A stretch of DNA of 64,000 bases from Betaproteobacteria bacterium (GTDB lineage: Bacteria; Pseudomonadota; Gammaproteobacteria; Burkholderiales; SG8-39), in contig JADJPT010000004.1 in the NCBI GenBank assembly GCA_016713125.1, positions 1 to 64,000 on the forward strand, read 5' to 3'. A program made the position numbers and the translations under genes. The notes beneath the pieces are model-generated. The model did not search any database, was not told the origin of the DNA, and saw only the letters and a program-made list of their open reading frames with translations. Shown piece by piece: positions 1 through 7,931 of this stretch (position 1 is its first letter; the number at the start of each line of letters is the position of its first letter).

Positions 1-1262
1 CTTCCTCAACACCCGGGCCGCGGTAGCCAAGGCGCTGCGCACGCACGCGCTCAATCGCACGCCGCAGATCCGCCGCGTCGGTGACCTGCTGGTCACCGAG
101 CTCGCGGTGCGCGAGGGCGTCTGCGTCGGCGCCACGGCCCTGCACCTGCCGAGCGGGGGCGTGGTCAACATCGCCGCCGGCGCGACCATCGTCGCCACCG
201 GCGGCCTCACCCGCCTGTATGCGCGCAACAGCGCCTCGCTGAACATGGCCGGCGACGGCTATGTGCTGGCGCAGGCCGCGGGCGCGGATCTGATCGACAT
301 GGAGTTCGTGCAGTTCTTCCCCATCGGCCACCTCGCGCCGCGCATGGTCGGCATGGACCCCATCATGTGGGATCCGTTCCGCTACAAACTGGGCGGGCGC
401 CTGCTGAACGGGGCGCATGAGGAGTTCGTGCACAACTACGGGGTCAGCGACGGCGGCAAATATGTGATCACGCGCGACCTCGCCACCTACGCGATCCGGC
501 CAAAGAAGTGCGGGCCGGGAACGCGGTTCGCCGCACGGCGGCGCCTGGCTTTCGTTCGAGCACATCCCGGTCGAGCAGCTGCGCGCCGCCGCCGGTCCGG
601 TGATCGACCGCCTCGCCGCCAACGGCATCGACCTGACCACGCAGGCCATCGAGGTCGCGCCGATCGCGCACTACCGCCATGGGCGGCGTGGTGGTGGACA
701 CCGCCATGGCCACGCGCGTGCCGGGGCTGTACGCCTCGGGCGAAGCGGTGGGCGGGGCCAACGGGGCCAACCGTCTGTCGGGCAACGCCATCACCGAGGC
801 GTTGGTGTTCGGCCGCAAGGCCGGTGCCAGCGCGGCGGAGTTCGCGGCGAAGTCCGCCGTGCGCGCGGATGCCTCCGCCTTCGCCGCGGCGACGCGCAGG
901 CTGCAGACGGGCGCGACGGCCAGCGGCGGGTTCGACTCCGCGGCGCGCATCGAGGCGCTGCAGAACCTGATGCAGGCCGACGTGGGCCCGTTCCGCACGG
1001 CCGCCGGCCTGACGCGTGCGCTGGCGCAGATCCGCGCCTGGCGCGCCGAGCTGCCGGCGCTCAAGCGCTCGCGGGACTGTCCTACGACGCGCAACTGGCC
1101 GACTGGCTGGACCTGAACACCATGTTGCGCGTCGCCGAGTGGGTGGCCGAGCTCGCGCTGTCGCGCACCGAGTCGCGCGGCGCGCACCAGCGCGAAGACC
1201 ACCCGGGCATGGACCCGGCCTGGCAGCGCAACCAGACGATACAAGGAGCGAAGCCGGCATGA
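1..1262 (+). CDS. FAD-dependent fumarate reductase/succinate dehydrogenase-type flavoprotein, C-terminal part, frameshifted
   Basis: The gene enters from the left edge in frame 2 and the window holds roughly its last 420 residues. The frame is clean to about 500. Family sequence then continues only through further frame changes near 505-545, near 680 and near 1075. Recognisable parts are a GGLTRLYARN stretch (about 200-230) and the C-terminal FAD-site signature ASGEAVGGANGANRLSGNAI (about 735-795), typical of SdhA/FrdA/NadB-like flavoproteins. The TGA at 1260-1262 overlaps the ATG of the next gene, a 2Fe-2S protein, so the two probably form one dehydrogenase. The physiological substrate cannot be told from this fragment. 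The several shifts look like sequence error, though true decay is not excluded. Confidence 0.75.
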
Positions 1263-1594
1263 GCACCGCAATGAAGGCCAGCCTGAGGGTGTCGCGCGGC
1301 GCGCCCGGCGAGGACAAGCGCAGCGAACTGTTCGAAGTGCCCTACGAACCCGGCCAATCGGTGCTCGATGCGCTGCGCTGGATCCGCGCGCAGCGCGACC
1401 CGACGCTGGCGATACGCTATTCGTGCACCAGCGCCAACACCTGCAAGGAATGCATGCTGCTGGTCGACGGCAAGACGGTGTACGCCTGCACGGCGCGGCT
1501 GGAGCCGCGCGAGATGAAGGTCGAGCCGCTGGCCAACAAGGCGCTGATCCGCGACCTGGTCACCGAGATCGCGCCGCCGGACGAGCGGCTCTAG
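1259..1594 (+). CDS. 2Fe-2S ferredoxin-like subunit of the adjacent flavoprotein dehydrogenase
   Basis: This is a 111-residue protein resembling the N-terminal plant-type ferredoxin domain of SdhB/FrdB. Cysteines fall in the order C-x5-C-x2-C-x11-C (YSCTSANTCKEC, then YAC), as expected for the SdhB 2Fe-2S site. The C-terminal domain that would carry 4Fe-4S and 3Fe-4S clusters is absent, so this is a short single-cluster version. The start is the ATG at 1259, overlapping the flavoprotein stop, with an AAGGAG about 11 bases upstream. Its likely role is to pass electrons from the flavoprotein to a carrier. The stop codon lies inside the left arm of a strong hairpin. Confidence 0.8.
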   Translation: MSTAMKASLRVSRGAPGEDKRSELFEVPYEPGQSVLDALRWIRAQRDPTLAIRYSCTSANTCKECMLLVDGKTVYACTARLEPREMKVEPLANKALIRDLVTEIAPPDERL

Positions 1595-1615
1595 CGCGCC
1601 TCGCGCGCTAGAGCC
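1587..1615. terminator. perfect 13-bp hairpin between convergent genes
   Basis: The arm GGCTCTAGCGCGC (1587-1599) pairs perfectly with 1603-1615 across a three-base loop. It starts within the stop region of the 2Fe-2S gene and ends 8 bases before the end of the convergent XRE gene. No T-run follows on either strand, so it is not a classic intrinsic terminator. It may still block transcription or protect 3' ends in both directions. Confidence 0.5.
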
Positions 1616-1622
1616 GGCACGT

Positions 1623-1874
1623 TCAGTCGCGCTGGTAGGGCCGCGTCACGCTGACGCGCACCGCCAGGTCCAGGCGCAGCGCGATGCGCGCCAGCGCCTC
1701 CAGGCTGCTGAACTCGGCCGCCTGCCGCTGGCGCAGTTGCGGAGAGCCGCGCGCGTCAGGCCGAGCAGTTCGGCCAGTTCGGCCTGGCTCAGTTCTTCGC
1801 GCTCGACGCGCCAGCCGCTCGAGGACGGCAGCCAGCATCTGCTTGCGCAGGGCGAGGACGGGATCTGCTGCCAT
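1623..1874 (-). CDS. XRE-family helix-turn-helix regulator, two compensating frameshifts
   Basis: This is a short protein of about 83 residues. It starts MAADPVLALRKQMLAAVL, shifts frame near 1812 into a clear Cro/C1-type helix-turn-helix (EELSQAELAELLGLTR), and shifts back near 1735 to end in SSLEALARIALRLDLAV. The ATG at 1872-1874 is chosen because it precedes the conserved N-terminus and has a GGAG upstream. The size and the C-terminal pattern resemble small antitoxin-like XRE proteins such as HigA, but I see no toxin gene beside it. An 18-bp inverted repeat sits 20 bases upstream and is the obvious autoregulatory site. The two indels are probably sequence errors. Confidence 0.6.
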   Translation of the reverse strand: MAADPVLALRKQMLAAVLERLARRARRTEPGRTGRTARPDARGSPQLRQRQAAEFSSLEALARIALRLDLAVRVSVTRPYQRD

Positions 1875-1893
1875 GGCGGTCTCCGGGAGGGAA

Positions 1894-1911
1894 TGTATCT
1901 TTAACGATACA
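1894..1911. promoter_or_regulatory. inverted repeat, likely operator of the XRE regulator
   Basis: TGTATC-TTTAAC-GATACA is a perfect 6-bp inverted repeat with a 6-bp AT-rich centre. It lies 20-37 bases upstream of the start codon of the minus-strand XRE gene. Position and symmetry suit a dimeric helix-turn-helix repressor acting on its own promoter. This is inferred from position, not shown. Confidence 0.5.
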
Positions 1912-1974
1912 CCAATTGCCCGGAAAGCGGCTCCAGGAGCCGACTTTGCGTTCGTAAAGTTCGGAAATCGGATT

Positions 1975-2817
1975 TCACCCCGGGCGCCGGGTGCGTTCGT
2001 ACAGCGGCTGCACGCGCGGCAGCGCGGCCTCGATCTCGCGGATCCGCGAAGCGTGCGCGGGGTGGGTGGAGAGGAACTGCGGCGGCTGGCCGGCGCCCAG
2101 TTGCGACATCTTCTTCCAGACGCTGACTGCCGCGCGCGGGTCGTAGCCGGCGCGGGCGGCCAGTTCCAGCCCGACCAGGTCGGCATCGGTTTCGTGCTTG
2201 CGCGAGAACGGCAGCGTGACCGCCAGGTTGGCCCCCTCGGCGAGCAGCGTGGTGGACAGCTGGCCGAGGTTGAACAGCGTGGCCGCCACGCCGATGCCGA
2301 CGTTCTTCAGCACCTGTTCGGACATGCGGGCGCGGCCGTGCTCGAGCAGCGCATGCGCGATCTCGTGGCCCATGATGGCGGCGGCCTCGTCGTCGCTGAG
2401 CTGCAGGCTGGTGAGGATGCCGCTGAAGAAGGCGATCTTGCCGCCGGGCATGCAGAACGCATTCACCGCTTTCGAGTTCAGCAGGTTCACCTCCCAGCGC
2501 CAGCGCTCCGCCTCGGGATTGAACCGGGCGGCGTGCGGCACCAGCCGGCGCGCGATGTTGCGCAACCGCTCGACCTGGCGCCGGTCGGTGTTCAGCGCGC
2601 CTTTCTGCGCGGCCTGGCGCATCAGCTCGCCGTACTGCTGCGCCGAGGAGTTCTCGACCGTGGCGCGCGGCAGCAGCAGCAGACGGCTGGGCTTCACGTT
2701 CACGCCCTCCTGCGCCTGCTGCTGCGACAGGGCAGGGGCGCAAGCCAGGGCCAGGCACGCCGCCAGCAGCGCGGCGGCCCGGCGTGGCCGGACGGAGAAA
2801 CGCGGGTGGCGGGTCAA
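1975..2817 (-). CDS. exported M48-family zinc metalloprotease
   Basis: A 280-residue protein with an arginine-rich N-terminus and a hydrophobic run (AALLAACLALACAPALS) that looks like a signal peptide. It is therefore probably periplasmic, or a lipoprotein if the cysteine is used. The catalytic motif is HEIAH in IMGHEIAHALLEHG (about residues 145-158), with the downstream glutamate in KHETDADLVGLE (about 205-216). Length and layout fit small periplasmic M48 proteases such as LoiP/BepA-type quality-control enzymes. A TTG at 2815-2817 overlapping the stop of the upstream aldo/keto reductase gene is the most likely start, because no ATG lies near the signal peptide. Confidence 0.8.
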   Translation of the reverse strand: MTRHPRFSVRPRRAAALLAACLALACAPALSQQQAQEGVNVKPSRLLLLPRATVENSSAQQYGELMRQAAQKGALNTDRRQVERLRNIARRLVPHAARFNPEAERWRWEVNLLNSKAVNAFCMPGGKIAFFSGILTSLQLSDDEAAAIMGHEIAHALLEHGRARMSEQVLKNVGIGVAATLFNLGQLSTTLLAEGANLAVTLPFSRKHETDADLVGLELAARAGYDPRAAVSVWKKMSQLGAGQPPQFLSTHPAHASRIREIEAALPRVQPLYERTRRPG

Positions 2818-3726
2818 AGCGCGGCGTAGTGCTGCGCCATCCTGCGGCGCATGGCGGCATCGGGCAGGGGGCCGCGTGCCGCGGCCAGGTTGTCGGCCAT
2901 GTGTTCGGGCTTGCCGGTGCCCGGGATCGCACAGGTGACCGCGGGGTGCGAGACGATCCATTTCAGGAAGTACTGAGCCCAGCTCGCCGCGCCGAACTCG
3001 GCGGCCCAGGCCGGCAGCGGATTGCCGCGCACCTTGCGGAACATGGCGCCTTCGGCGAACGGCCGGTTGACGATCACCGCCACCTTCTTCTCCGCGGCCA
3101 GCGGCAGCAGGCGGCGCTCGGACTCGGGTTCGCCCAGCGAGTAGTTGATCTGCAGGAAGTCGTACTGCCCGCCCTGCAGCACGCGCTCGACTTCGGCGTA
3201 GGCCGAAGCGGTGTAGTGCGTGATGCCCAGGTAACGGATGCGACCCTGCGCCTTCCAGTCGCGCAGCGTGCGCGTGTGGGTGGCAACGTCGACCAGGTTA
3301 TGCACCTGCATGAGGTCGATCTTCGGCGCGCGCAGTTTCGCCATCGAGGCTTCCATCTGCGCGATGCCGGCCTCGCGGCCGCTGGTCCACACCTTGGTGG
3401 CGACGAACAGCCGGCCGGCGAGGTTCAGCTCCGCGGACAGGTCGCCGGTCACGGCTTCGCTGGCGCCGTACATCGGCGAACTGTCGATCACGCGTCCGCC
3501 GGCGGCGGCGAAGGTGCGCAGCACCTCGCGCAGCGGTGCGCGCGCGGCGGACCCGGCGCCGACGTCGAAAGTCTGCCAGGTGCCCACGCCGACCACCGGC
3601 AGCGATTCTCCCGAGACCGGGATGGCGCGCGCGAGCAGCGGCGCGCCGGGCGCCTGGGCGGCGGCGGGCTTCACGAGGGGACGCGCACAGCGCGGCCAGC
3701 GAGGCGAGGGCGGTTCTTCTGTGCAT
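2814..3726 (-). CDS. Tat-exported aldo/keto reductase family protein, one frameshift
   Basis: The protein starts MHRRTALASLAALCA, a short twin-arginine-like leader. It then needs one frame change near 3680 to enter a complete aldo/keto reductase barrel of about 290 residues. Barrel landmarks are VVGVGTWQTFD, the Asp/Tyr segment DSSPMYG, the lysine strand ATKVW and the histidine strand LMQVHN, which together give the usual Asp-Tyr-Lys-His tetrad. The last four bases overlap the TTG start of the downstream M48 protease, so the pair is probably co-transcribed. An exported aldo/keto reductase is somewhat unusual, since NADPH is not normally available in the periplasm. The substrate is not predictable. 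Confidence 0.75.
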
Positions 3727-3735
3727 GGGCGAATT

Positions 3736-5034
3736 CTAGACACGCGCGGACGGGCTTGGTTCCTGCGTCCTGCGCAGTTCGCTGTTTCTGCGGCCCAGCC
3801 AGAACGCCAGCGCAGTCCAGCCCAACGCCACTGGCACCATGGCCCAGGAGATCGCCGACAGAGACATGCCCAGCGCACGCAGCCCGTTGAACAGCCAGCC
3901 CGAGGCGGTGTCGCCGCCGCGGTAGATTGCCGTGTCGATGAAATTCTTGGCCTTGTAGCGCTCTTCGCGCGGCACCGCGGCGAATAGGGTTTCGCGCATC
4001 GGTTTGGACAGCGCGAATTCGCCGGCCCGGCGCAGCACGCCGAAGGCGATCAGCACCGCCAGCACCGGGGCCGCGCCGAGCAGCGCGAAACCGGCGATCG
4101 ACGCGAGCGGCATCAGCGCCAGCATCCAGCCCGGTCCGAGCCGGCGCAGCAGGGTGGAGAACAGCAATACCTGGGTCAGCAGGGTCAGCGTGTTCACCGC
4201 CAGGTCCACGCTGGCGAACAGCCGCGTGCGCGACTCGCGGTCGCCGACCTCGCGGCCGACGATCTCCACCTGCTGGAAGTACAGCACGGTGGACAGCAGG
4301 GTGTAGCACAGCAGGTAGCCGCAGATGCCCAGCAGGTAGCGCGATCGCAGCACCCCGGTGAGCCCGGCCAGCACCGAGCCGCCCAGGGCCTGGTCGGGAT
4401 GCGGTTCGGCGGGTCGCGGATGCCGCCGCGCCCAGCGCGCCAGCACGGCGATGCAGGCCATGGCGGCAAGCAGAAAAGCGGCCGATACCAGCAGCAGCGC
4501 CGGCGTGCCCAGTCGCTCGGCGAACATCGCCGTCAGCGCCGGCCCGGCGATCGCGCCGCTGCTGCCGCCGGCGGCAATGGTCCCGTACAGGCGCCCGGCC
4601 TGCGCCGGCGCATAGAGGTCGGCCATGAAGCTCCAGAACACCGAGACCACGAACAGGTTGTAGACGCTGACCCAGACGAAGAACAAGGGGCCGAGCTGAT
4701 GTGCCGGCACGTCGGCGCGCATGGCCCACCAGAAGCCGGCCAGGTTCAGCGCGAAGAAACCGTACAGCACGGGCAGCAGCCGGGCGCGCGGCAGGCGGGC
4801 GCACAGCCAGCCGAACAGCGGCACCAGCGCCAGCATGGCCGCAAAGGTGAGCGTGAACAGCATCGGCAGTTGCTGAGCGCCGATGGCCACGCCCATGGCG
4901 TCGCGGATCGGGCGCAGGATGTAATAGCCCGCCAGCAGGCAGAAGAAGTACGCGAACGAGGCGGCGAGCGCCGGCCACTCGTGCGCTTGGACGTCGAGCA
5001 GGCGGCGGGGGGCGGGGGACGGGGCAGATTGCAA
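3736..5034 (-). CDS. twelve-helix MFS-type carrier, Npt/NTT-related
   Basis: This is a 432-residue integral membrane protein with about twelve hydrophobic segments. It opens with a cytoplasmic N-terminus followed by FAYFFCLLAGYYILRPIRDAMG. The RPIRDAMG motif in the first loop, and the C-terminal segment with KAKNFIDTAIYRGGDTASGW, resemble the Npt1/Npt2 branch related to ATP/ADP translocases, found as MFS-like carriers in proteobacteria. The substrate is unknown and nucleotide exchange should not be assumed. The gene ends 10 bases before the aldo/keto reductase start on the same strand, suggesting one transcript with that gene and the M48 protease. Confidence 0.75.
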   Translation of the reverse strand: MQSAPSPAPRRLLDVQAHEWPALAASFAYFFCLLAGYYILRPIRDAMGVAIGAQQLPMLFTLTFAAMLALVPLFGWLCARLPRARLLPVLYGFFALNLAGFWWAMRADVPAHQLGPLFFVWVSVYNLFVVSVFWSFMADLYAPAQAGRLYGTIAAGGSSGAIAGPALTAMFAERLGTPALLLVSAAFLLAAMACIAVLARWARRHPRPAEPHPDQALGGSVLAGLTGVLRSRYLLGICGYLLCYTLLSTVLYFQQVEIVGREVGDRESRTRLFASVDLAVNTLTLLTQVLLFSTLLRRLGPGWMLALMPLASIAGFALLGAAPVLAVLIAFGVLRRAGEFALSKPMRETLFAAVPREERYKAKNFIDTAIYRGGDTASGWLFNGLRALGMSLSAISWAMVPVALGWTALAFWLGRRNSELRRTQEPSPSARV

Positions 5035-5138
5035 GGCGGGTCGTGTTCCGGGTTGTGCTGCCGCGGGATCGGGTGCCGGGGGAGCAACGCGGCGATGCTA
5101 TATTAGCCCGCATCGGACTATGGCCAGCGGAGGTGCGT

Positions 5139-5729
5139 ATGGGCGGAGGATGGATCTTTCTCGGCGTGATCGTCGCGCTGGTGGTCTGGGCCATGTCCAT
5201 CTACAACGGCCTGGTGGCGCTGCGCAACCGTTTCAAGAACGCGTTCGCGCAGATCGATGTGCAGTTGAAGCGCCGTTACGACCTGATCCCCAACCTGGTC
5301 GAGGTCGCCAAGGGCTACATGGCGCACGAGCGCAATACCCTGGAGGCCGTGATCGCGGCGCGCAACGGCGCGGCCTCCGCCGCGCAGAAGGCCGCCGGCG
5401 ACCCGGCCGACGGTGCCGCCATTCAGGCCCTGGTCGGCGCCGAGGCGGGACTTTCCGGTGCGCTGGGCAAGCTGTTCGCCCTGGCCGAGGCCTATCCGGA
5501 CCTCAAGGCCAATCAGAACATGCTCGCGGTGCAGGAGGAACTCTCCAGCACGGAGAACAAGATCTCGTTCGCGCGCCAGGCCTACAACGATGCGGTGATG
5601 TCCTACAACACCAGGCGCGAAAGCTTCCCGGATACCTTCTTTGCCGGGTTCTTCCAGTTCAAGCCGGCCGAGCTGTTGCAGGCCACCGAGTCGGCCGAGG
5701 AACGCAAGGCGCCGCAGGTCAAGTTCTGA
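5139..5729 (+). CDS. lemA: LemA family membrane protein
   Basis: A 196-residue protein with one N-terminal membrane helix (GGGWIFLGVIVALVVWAMS) followed by a long alpha-helical domain. The family motifs QLKRRYDLIPNLVEVAKGYM and ELSSTENKISFARQAYND are present. The ATG at 5139 has GGAGG five bases upstream and is preferred over an out-of-frame ATG at 5120. LemA proteins are commonly encoded beside membrane M48 proteases, and here the next gene is one. The two are probably a functional unit at the inner membrane, although the precise role of LemA is unknown. Confidence 0.92.
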   Translation: MGGGWIFLGVIVALVVWAMSIYNGLVALRNRFKNAFAQIDVQLKRRYDLIPNLVEVAKGYMAHERNTLEAVIAARNGAASAAQKAAGDPADGAAIQALVGAEAGLSGALGKLFALAEAYPDLKANQNMLAVQEELSSTENKISFARQAYNDAVMSYNTRRESFPDTFFAGFFQFKPAELLQATESAEERKAPQVKF

Positions 5730-5766
5730 GCCGGCTCCGGCGGTTCCGGCGCGGGCGGCACGCGGC

Positions 5767-7821
5767 ATGGACTTCTTCGAGCATCAGGAGCGCGCGCGGC
5801 GCAGCACGCGCTGGCTGATCCTGCTTTACCTGCTGGCGGTGGCCGGCATCGTGCTGGTCGTGAACGCCGGCGTGGGCCTGGCCTGGGTGATGGCGGCCTG
5901 GCCGCTGGACAACGTGCCGGCCGGCACGATCTCGGCGGCCGCGCGCGCGATCGATCGCGGCGCGCCGGGCAGCGCGCTCGGGCTGCTGGCCGGCGGTTAC
6001 TTCCTGCAGGTCGTGCCGCAGAAGGTCTACTGGGCCTCGACCGGCCTCACGCTGCTGGTGATCCTCGGCGCCTCCCTGTACAAGGTCGGCCAGCTCGCCG
6101 AGGGCGGTGAATCCGTGGCCGGGATGCTGGGCGCCGCACGCGTTTCGGGGCGCTCGCAGGATCCGCTGGAGCGCAGGCTGCTGAATGTGGTCGAGGAGAT
6201 GGCGATCGCGGCCGGCGTTTCGGTGCCGCCGGTATTCGTGATGAACGACGAACCCGGCATCAACGCCTTCGCCGCGGGCTATGCGCCCAACCAGGCGGTG
6301 GTGGCGGTGACGCGCGGCGCGCTCGAACAGTTGAACCGCGACGAACTGCAGGGCGTGATCGGGCACGAGTTCAGCCACATCCTGAACGGCGACATGCGCC
6401 TGAACATCCACCTGATCGGCGTGCTGCACGGCATTGTTTTCGTCGGCCAGATCGGCGAGTTCATGCTGCGTTCGCTGCGCCACAAGGGTTCGGGCAGCCG
6501 CGACGATACGCGCGTCGCCGCGGCGCTGGTGCTGGTCGGGCTGGTGCTGATGGTGGTCGGTTACCTGGGCCTGTTCTTCGCTCGCCTGATCAAGGCGGCG
6601 ATCTCGCGCCAGCGCGAGTTCCTGGCCGATGCCTCGGGCGTGCAGTTCACGCGCAATCCGGATGGATTGGCCGGCGCGCTGGACCGCATCGCGGCGGCCT
6701 CGGGTGCGCACGGTGCGGGCAGCGAGATCCGCAACCTGCATGCCGAGGAGATGAGCCACCTGTTCTTCGGCCAGAGCGTGAACATGTGGTTCTCCGGGCT
6801 GTTCGCCACCCATCCGCCGCTCGAGGAGCGCATCGCACGCATCCGGCCCGGCTTTGCGCAGACCCGTTACCGGCGTGCGCGACCGCAGCCCGCCGCGGGG
6901 CTGGAAGCCTACGCGGCGGGGTCGGGAGCGCAAGCCGCAGCCGGCTTCGCGGCTTCTGCCGGTGCAGCGGCGGAGGCGCCGACGGCGCAGGGCTGGGGGG
7001 CGTCGAACGGGCTGTCTGCGGCGGTCGGCAGGCTGGGGCCGGATGACGTGGACATGGCGCGGCGCGTGCTGGGCGCGATACCCGCTCCCCTGCGCGACGC
7101 CGCGCGCGGACTGCCCGGCGCTGCGCATCTGGCGCTGGCGATGGCGCTGGATGCCGACGCCGCGGTGCGCACGGCGCAGCGCGAACTGATCGAGGCGGCA
7201 CGCGGCGCCGGCGATGCGGCTGCGGTGTTCGCGCTGCGCGAGCGCGGCGGTGCGCTGGCGCGCGCCTGGGTCCTGCCGCTGACAGAGCTGGCGCTGCCGG
7301 CATTGAAGTCCCTGCCGCAGGCGGAGCGCGACGGTTTGCTGGCCCAGCTGGAGTCGCTGGCGCAGGCCGACAGGCGCGTGACCCTGTCCGAGTTCGTGCT
7401 GCTCACCTTCCTGCGCCAGGGATTGCGCGCGGGTGCGGGTCGGCCGCCGGCGGCGCGCTATCGAGACCTGCACGAACTCGAGGCCGACGCGCAGGTGCTG
7501 CTGGCCGTGCTCGCGCATGCCGGACGCGGCGATACCGCCAGTGCCTATGCGCAGGCCCTCGAGGCGGCGGGCCTGGTGCCGGCTGCGGTTCCTGAGGCGG
7601 CATCGCTCACGCTGGGCCGGGTGGGCGATGCGCTGGAGCGCCTGCGCCTGCTCGCCCCGCTGGCCAAGCCGCGCCTGCTCAAGGCCTGCCTGGCCGCGGC
7701 CGAAGCCGATGGCGTCTATCGCGTCGCCGAAGTGGAGCTGCTGCGCACGGTGGCGGCCACGCTGGACTGCCCGCTGCCGCCGGTGATCGAGTCCCTGGAC
7801 CCGGCTTCACTGGCCGCCTGA
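5767..7821 (+). CDS. membrane M48 metalloprotease (HtpX-like) with C-terminal TerB-like region
   Basis: A 684-residue protein. Two N-terminal membrane helices (about residues 16-45 and 75-115) are followed by an M48 catalytic domain with GHEFSHILNGDMRLN (about 199-213), two more membrane helices, and the third ligand in REFLADASGVQF (about 284-295). After residue 370 comes an Ala/Gly-rich linker and about 280 helical residues. The very end (ACLAAAEADGVYRVAEVELL) resembles the metal-binding helical repeat of TerB-like proteins. It follows lemA by 37 bases and is probably co-transcribed with it. Canonical HtpX has about 290 residues, so the C-terminal half is an added module whose role is unknown. 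Confidence 0.88.
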   Translation: MDFFEHQERARRSTRWLILLYLLAVAGIVLVVNAGVGLAWVMAAWPLDNVPAGTISAAARAIDRGAPGSALGLLAGGYFLQVVPQKVYWASTGLTLLVILGASLYKVGQLAEGGESVAGMLGAARVSGRSQDPLERRLLNVVEEMAIAAGVSVPPVFVMNDEPGINAFAAGYAPNQAVVAVTRGALEQLNRDELQGVIGHEFSHILNGDMRLNIHLIGVLHGIVFVGQIGEFMLRSLRHKGSGSRDDTRVAAALVLVGLVLMVVGYLGLFFARLIKAAISRQREFLADASGVQFTRNPDGLAGALDRIAAASGAHGAGSEIRNLHAEEMSHLFFGQSVNMWFSGLFATHPPLEERIARIRPGFAQTRYRRARPQPAAGLEAYAAGSGAQAAAGFAASAGAAAEAPTAQGWGASNGLSAAVGRLGPDDVDMARRVLGAIPAPLRDAARGLPGAAHLALAMALDADAAVRTAQRELIEAARGAGDAAAVFALRERGGALARAWVLPLTELALPALKSLPQAERDGLLAQLESLAQADRRVTLSEFVLLTFLRQGLRAGAGRPPAARYRDLHELEADAQVLLAVLAHAGRGDTASAYAQALEAAGLVPAAVPEAASLTLGRVGDALERLRLLAPLAKPRLLKACLAAAEADGVYRVAEVELLRTVAATLDCPLPPVIESLDPASLAA

Positions 7822-7931
7822 GCGGCATCTCCGCATCCACTTTGCCGGGCACGAACTCGCACCGGAATGCGTCCGAGTCGGCGCCGCGGCGACTGATCCC
7901 CGGGGGCGGGCGAGGGGATTAAACCGTTACA

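Noticed and set aside
1684..2829. Long plus-strand reading frame of about 380 codons opposite the XRE and M48 genes
   Set aside because: It is antisense to two genes with recognisable motifs. Its product is arginine/glycine-rich without family features, as expected for a GC-rich shadow frame.
5719..7518. Minus-strand frame of about 600 codons opposite lemA and the M48 protease
   Set aside because: The opposite strand holds the HExxH protease with clear membrane helices. The antisense product is low-complexity Arg/Gln/His-rich sequence.
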